Made by a program: the position numbers and the translations under genes. From assembly GCF_016906535.1 (NCBI RefSeq), contig NC_057376.1, positions 1,674,001 through 1,738,000 of the forward strand: a stretch of DNA of 64,000 nucleotides, given 5' to 3'. How positions within the stretch are numbered: position 1 is the first letter of the stretch; the number at the start of each line of letters is the position of its first letter. Source of the DNA: Rhizoctonia solani (lineage: Eukaryota; Basidiomycota; Agaricomycetes; Cantharellales; Ceratobasidiaceae). Of this stretch, positions 59,030 through 64,000 are shown in pieces. The notes under the pieces were generated by a model. That model made no database searches, was not told the origin of the DNA, and saw only the letters and a program-made list of their open reading frames with translations.

Positions 59030-62000
59030 ATGGAAGGGATCCGGTTAGAAGATACTCCTCGCTCAGATGCCTTTCGGCAACTCCACGACGCAGAGGAACT
59101 AGAACAATTACGGTGCGCGGAAATATACTCACTCCCAGCCGTCTCTTACTATGGGCTCCAGGCGATACAAAGATTTTACCACTATTGGTTCGAATATAGG
59201 AAGAATTTTCAAGATGCCATACTAATATTCATCGTGTTTCTCTTCCAGATTGGATCCAAGACTCAATTCTCGAGCGTAATCGACGTCTAAGGACCTCGCG
59301 CGATATTCAGTCCTCACTTCGAGATGCACAGGGGGGTATCAATCCTCCATGGGCGAAGGCTCAAATACAAAAATTGATAGCTACCGGGCAAAGCTGGTTT
59401 GTTGTGAGCCTTGTAGGTAAGTGATTGCGGTTGTCTGATACTAGCGTCTTGACCTCAATGGCGAATCCAGGCGCGTGCATTGGGATGAATGCTGCCCTTA
59501 TATCTATCATTACGGAATGGCTTTCCGACTTGAAGATGGGTTATTGTGTGGATGGGTGGTGGCTAAACCAGCAATTCTGCTGCTGGGAAATCGATGGGGA
59601 GGAAGAAAGTGCTTGCGCATCCTGGAGGCCATGGAGCGCGTATTCACCTGGTCGATACTTGGTCTATGTATTGCTAGCGGTGAGTAGAATACGGCAACAC
59701 TCTACGCGTGTGATTCTATGTGATTGTCGATTTTCAGATGCTGTTTTCTCTTATCTCAGCGCATTTGGTCGACTCATTTGCAAAGTATGCTGCTGGGTCC
59801 GGAATCTCAGAGATAAAGTGTATCATTTCTGGGTTCGTCATGAAAGGATATTTGGGATTGTCAACGTTGATCATAAAAAGTCTCACACTGGTACGCTCCC
59901 TTCTTTCGACAAGGTGTATAGCTATTCAAATTGTTCATTAGCCCTAGTTATTGCATCGGGCCTCAACGTCGGGAAAGAGGGGCCTTCAGTTCATGTGGCA
60001 TGCTGCGTAGGTAACGTGGTAGCACGAATGTTTAGTAGGTTCTCTCGCAGCCAAGGTATCTTCGTTCTGCTGCAGCAGTAAAATGCTCCGACTGACTCGA
60101 GCTATGATGGCAAGGGAAGATGCGTGAGATTTTGACGGCCGCATCTGCTGCTGGAGTCGCTGTCGCTTTCGGATCGCCAATCGGGGGCGTTATGTTTTCC
60201 ATCGAGGTAGATTGTTTTCTTGCGCCCCATCGATTCATTCAACCACTAACACACACAGGAAATGAGTCACACATTTAGTATCAAGACCATGTGGCGTAGC
60301 TTCTTTTGTGCGCTTGCTGCGACTGGCACTCTTTCTGTCAGTGATCTTGGAACAATCTTCTAAACCATACTAAACAACATGATAGGCCATGAACCCGTTT
60401 CGAACTGGCAAATTGGTATTGTTCCAAGTGACCTATGATCGTGATTGGCACTTCTTTGAGATCATATTCTTTGTTATTATTGGTATCTTTGGGGTGAGTA
60501 ATTAGGTTCTTGTGAATCGATGTTTGACTAAACCAAAATTTCAGGGTTTATACGGTGTTCTAGTTATCAAGTTCAATTTGCAAGTTGCCGCGTTCCGAAG
60601 AAAACATCTGGTTGGCTATGGGGTCGAAGAAGCTGTCTTCCTCGCGACAATCACAGCAATTGTCAGTTACTTTAACAGATTTTTGAGAATTGATATGTCC
60701 GAAAGCTTGGGTATTCTTTTTAAAGAATGCGAAGGAGGCGGTGATTACAACAATCTCTGCCAGTGAGTCAATTTCCGGTTTTACCAGCGTCTTCTGTCGT
60801 GTACTGATCAATCTCGACTAGATCTTGGGCTCAGTGGCCAATGGTCAACTCCTTATTCTTGGCAACTCTTGTTCGCACCGTCCTTGTAATTTTATCTTAT
60901 GGATGCAAGGTTCCGGCGGGTATTTTCGTCCCATCAATGGCTATTGGCGCTACATTTGGTCGAATGATTGGCATTATTGTCAAAGCAATGTATACGTGGG
61001 TATTCTAGATTTCCTTGTGGTCTAGCTAGGAATTAGTACTGACCTTTTGGTTCAAAGAACATACCCCACCTCTTCTTTCTTTTCCTCCTGTCGCCCCGAT
61101 ATTCCATGCATCACACCTGGAACATATGCGCTCTTGGGCGCGGCAGCTGCATTAAGGTATGTTATATGAATCGATTCCTGAGTGGCACTAAATTCGCCGC
61201 TTAGTGGAATTATGCGGATTACCGTGACCGTAGTAGTTATCATGTTCGAATTAACTGGCGCGTTGACTTATATATTACCAACTATGGTGAGCATCTTGTA
61301 GTGCTAGCCGAGCCCCAGATGCTGATTCGTCCACAGATTGTGATTTTAGTGACAAAGGCAGTCGGTGATTGTTTTGGAGGTGCCCGCGGGATTGCCGACG
61401 AGATGATCCGCTTTAATGGTTACCCATACCTTGAACGTGATGAGCATTCCTTTAACATTCCGGGTAGGTCGCGCTTGATCATACGTTCAACTCACTTACA
61501 ACGAACCGATCAGTGTCAGGTGTTATGCAAAGGGAGTTGCATACTATGTCTATCACTGGTATGACACTCCATGAAGTCGGTGAGGGGTTATATTCTTGGA
61601 CAAATGTTCACGCCTAATCTATAACGTAGAGGAGAAGCTTGAACATACAACCGTCCAAGGATTCCCCATAGTAACCACGGACCCACAGAAAATATTGATA
61701 GGGTATATAGGCCGAACTGAGTTGCGCTATGCAATCGGTAATGTTGGTATATGCGTATATCTAACCAATCCTCACGTCCTTTCTGTTAGGCAAAGCTCGA
61801 AGAACGCGAGATATTCACCCGAGCACACTTTGTAATTTTGAGCCCCCTTCCATCGACGAGTCTCAGGCGCACGATGCCACCGTGGACACGGATGTCGTAC
61901 GTGAATTAGCAGGTGTGGAAGAAGACGACCATGCGGGTATTACTCCCCTTGCTGCCTCAGCAGACATAATACAATTTGGTCCCTGGGTAAACCAGACCCC

Positions 62001-62335
62001 TCTATGTGTGGGACCCCAGCTCCCGCTTGAGATAGTTACGGATCTATTCAACAGAATGGGGTGAGCGGTTCAACGAGTTGTGTTTTGGCAAGTTAATTGA
62101 CTGTTATTTTAGGCCACGAGTCATACTTGTTGAGCATCACGGAAGTCTGGCAGGGTTGATAACAGTCAAAGATGTACTTCGCTTTATGGCGTCTAGTGAG
62201 CATGCGCATTCAGCTACAGGGTCAGTTTGGGACAACCCTGGGGAACTCGATGCTTTGCTAGAGGAAGCTTGGCTGTGGGCAGGGAACCTTTGGCGATCGA
62301 TATTAGCTACGAGTCGTCGCATTGTTCGACGATAA
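59030..62335 (+). CDS. CLC-type voltage-gated chloride channel/transporter with CBS pair
   Basis: This is a fungal CLC protein, like yeast Gef1, that moves chloride in Golgi, endosome or vacuole membranes and supports acidification and copper-iron homeostasis. ATG 59030 begins [20 protein letters not shown]. Key blocks are [14 protein letters not shown], the filter [34 protein letters not shown] with the gating Glu, [40 protein letters not shown] and [15 protein letters not shown]. Two CBS domains follow: [41 protein letters not shown] and [20 protein letters not shown]. The stop is at 62333-62335. About fifteen introns are needed and no frame break was seen. Confidence 0.94.
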
Positions 62336-62723
62336 GCATAGCAAATGAATCGCATCCATTTTAGGCTGTTATGCGCATCACATCTATTTCGGCCATCTTA
62401 TCTTATGGTGTGGGCGTGGTATATACATACTGCATCTTTCAGTCGGACTGAGCCATAGCTATAAGCTCCATACGAATGTACTGTAAGTATTGATAGGAAC
62501 ATTCATACTCCAGACTAAGAAGGAACCCCAAGGTATATAAGTAGCCCAAATATAATTGAGTTCTAGAAACTCCAATCGAAATCTCATGACATGTTGGTGA
62601 CATACTAGTGGCACGATACATAGGTAGGGTAGAGGATAGGATCGGAATTTGGTCAGCTTGAGGTGTACGAGTATCACAAATCGAGTCACGAGATCTAGCA
62701 AGAACGCCAACTATCCCACCATC

Positions 62724-63874
62724 ATGCTGCTCTACTGGGACTTGTTTATTATGATATCTGAGTATTTAAGGGAAGATCTTGATTCACTTTGCCATCTTTG
62801 CCTAGCCTGTCGGCACACGCACGCTGCAGCTACACAGGTTCTTTATAGGAATGTTATGCTACACCGACCTCGCGCTATCGAAATGTTTTGTACTGCAATA
62901 CTGGAAGGCACAGTGGACCTCGTTCAATACCACAATATCTTTGGATTGGACCTGGGTATTACCATCGTCATCCTGAGGTTGTCTACCTAGTGTCTAGGCT
63001 TCGGAGACCTTGAATCTTCTTCCGAACTTGCGAGATTTGACATTTACTCCAACGGCCAAGTCATTTGGCGAGATTTATTCTGGACTACTCGAGTGTCCCT
63101 TCAAACTGAAATCTCTATCAGCACCTTACCACACTAACACATCCCTTGTTCAATTTTTGCAAACCCAACCGTCTATTGAGACCTTGAGCCTTTACGACCT
63201 AGACACAGAACCTCCTCGTGCACCCTTGATAGTAGAACACATTAATTGTATTGCTGCCCAAGGTACTTTCCTACCTAATCTTAAGTTCCTATCTGCCGAC
63301 CCCAGGGTACTTTCAGCCTTGGTTGCGGGTAAACCTATTTCGCACGTAGAGATTAGCGTTGGGTCGCGCTTGTCAAGTGAACCGGAGGTTCTAAGACACT
63401 TGGTCGAAGCCCTCGCTCAAACTAGCGTTCCACTAATCTCGCTCAAACATAACTTAAGAACATGCGAATTCACCTTTGGGGACGAAGTTTTTGCGTCAAC
63501 TCGGAACAACTCGTATCAAGTCTACGTTAGAAACACTCTCCGTGCGTCTTCCAATAGACATGAGACCCCTTTTTCTCGGACATGTAAGTCGGAGAACTGT
63601 TACGCATATTTAGCCACCATACTTATTGCATGTATAGACATCAACCACTTCCAGAGCGGTCGGAGCTCTTATATCTCGGACGCTCGGGAGCCAATTGGGT
63701 GGATTTACCGGCTTGAAAACCTTCGAGCTTTCCTTGGATGGTTTTACACTTGCAGATTCGTCACCACAAGAGATTTTGGGAGTGCTCAGTGATGCAAACA
63801 GGCTCACAACGTGGAAAACATATTGCAATACACTTGAACAGGTGTCATTATATAGTGTTGATCTGCATAATTGA
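62724..63874 (+). CDS. F-box-like protein, one probable frame break
   Basis: ATG 62724 opens MLLYWDLFIMISEYLREDLD, then LCHLCLACRHTHAAATQVLY. This matches the fungal F-box pattern, where the box recruits Skp1 of an SCF ubiquitin ligase. After a short intron (about 62957-62997) a leucine-rich, LRR-like region follows: LNLLPNLRDLTFTPTAKSF, FKLKSLSAPYHTNTSLVQFL, SIETLSLYDLDTEPPRAPLI and FLPNLKFLSADPRVLSALVA. Near 63478 (TTTGGGGACG) the frame shifts to KFLRQLGTTRIKSTLETLSV. Later exons give LKTFELSLDGFTLADSS and end YSVDLHN, TGA 63872-63874. Such genes are numerous and fast-evolving in Agaricomycetes; no target can be inferred. Confidence 0.65.
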
Positions 63875-64000
63875 ACAAGGTTATTTAAGCACCTCCGCTA
63901 GACAAATCGTTAGTAGCCGAAGCCATAGCATGTAGTAACCTACCGAGGGCGAGCAGTTTGTACGCGTATGAATACCCAATCAATTGCATCCCGTATTCCA

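Noticed and set aside
1..64000. CRISPR arrays, insertion sequences, LTR or DNA transposons
   Set aside because: No regularly spaced repeats, terminal inverted repeats, integrase, reverse transcriptase or transposase motifs were seen in the coding-looking frames.

Overview
The window is nuclear DNA from a filamentous basidiomycete. Genes are dense and broken by many short introns of about 50-60 bases with GT..AG ends. The gene content is typical of Agaricomycetes: a DUF6534 membrane protein, a fungal LtrA-like pair, a eukaryotic DUF262 protein and a fused betaine-lipid synthase. Style and families suggest a Rhizoctonia/Ceratobasidium-type fungus, but this is inference. No prokaryotic operon, CRISPR array, rRNA or convincing tRNA was seen.

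Layout. 1-1.2 kb: 3' part of a DUF6534 protein. 1.8-5.0 kb (-): cysteinyl-tRNA synthetase, divergent from LSM2 (+, 5.07-5.52 kb), whose last exon and 3' flank are tandemly duplicated. 6.2-13.15 kb (-): DOCK-family GEF, divergent from a P5B ATPase (+, 13.3-19.2 kb). 19.6-20.9 kb (+): Ser/Thr/Ala-rich single-pass membrane protein. 20.9-24.6 kb: gene-poor. 24.6-28.9 kb (+): unrecognised Cys-containing multi-exon gene. 29.1-31.6 kb (-): metallo-beta-lactamase-fold hydrolase and the SNARE BOS1. 31.9-32.2 kb (+): small unknown protein. 32.8-33.9 kb (-): flavin-reductase-like protein. 34.2-37.5 kb (+): DUF262 protein and MIA40. 37.9-40.45 kb (-): glutamate-cysteine ligase, divergent from KTI12 (+, 40.85-42.0 kb). 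42.0-44.1 kb: gene-poor. 44.1-47.0 kb (-): betaine-lipid synthase BTA1. 48.3-50.0 kb (+): MMT-type cation diffusion facilitator. 50.7-58.5 kb (-): two LtrA-like membrane proteins in tandem. 59.0-62.3 kb (+): CLC chloride channel. 62.7-63.9 kb (+): F-box-like protein.

The genes are mostly housekeeping: translation and RNA (CARS, LSM2, KTI12), secretion and signalling (BOS1, DOCK), mitochondrial import and metal handling (MIA40, CDF), ion and polyamine transport (P5B ATPase, CLC), thiol metabolism (GCS1) and lipids (BTA1). They do not form an obvious pathway cluster. Several neighbours are divergent with only 110-400 bases between start codons, so they probably share promoters.

One feature affects every gene model. 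Many conserved reading frames are broken by one- or two-base indels, nearly all deletions in homopolymers or short repeats. About twenty were located by following conserved motifs across the frame change. They hit essential single-copy genes (CARS, MIA40, KTI12, GCS1), so base-calling error is the likeliest explanation, and broken genes here should not be read as pseudogenes without checking. The more interesting biology is the probable dual start of the cysteinyl-tRNA synthetase, the LSM2 intron directly after the ATG, the LSM2 3' duplication, the eukaryotic DUF262 gene, the LtrA tandem pair and the unrecognised gene at 24.6-28.9 kb.
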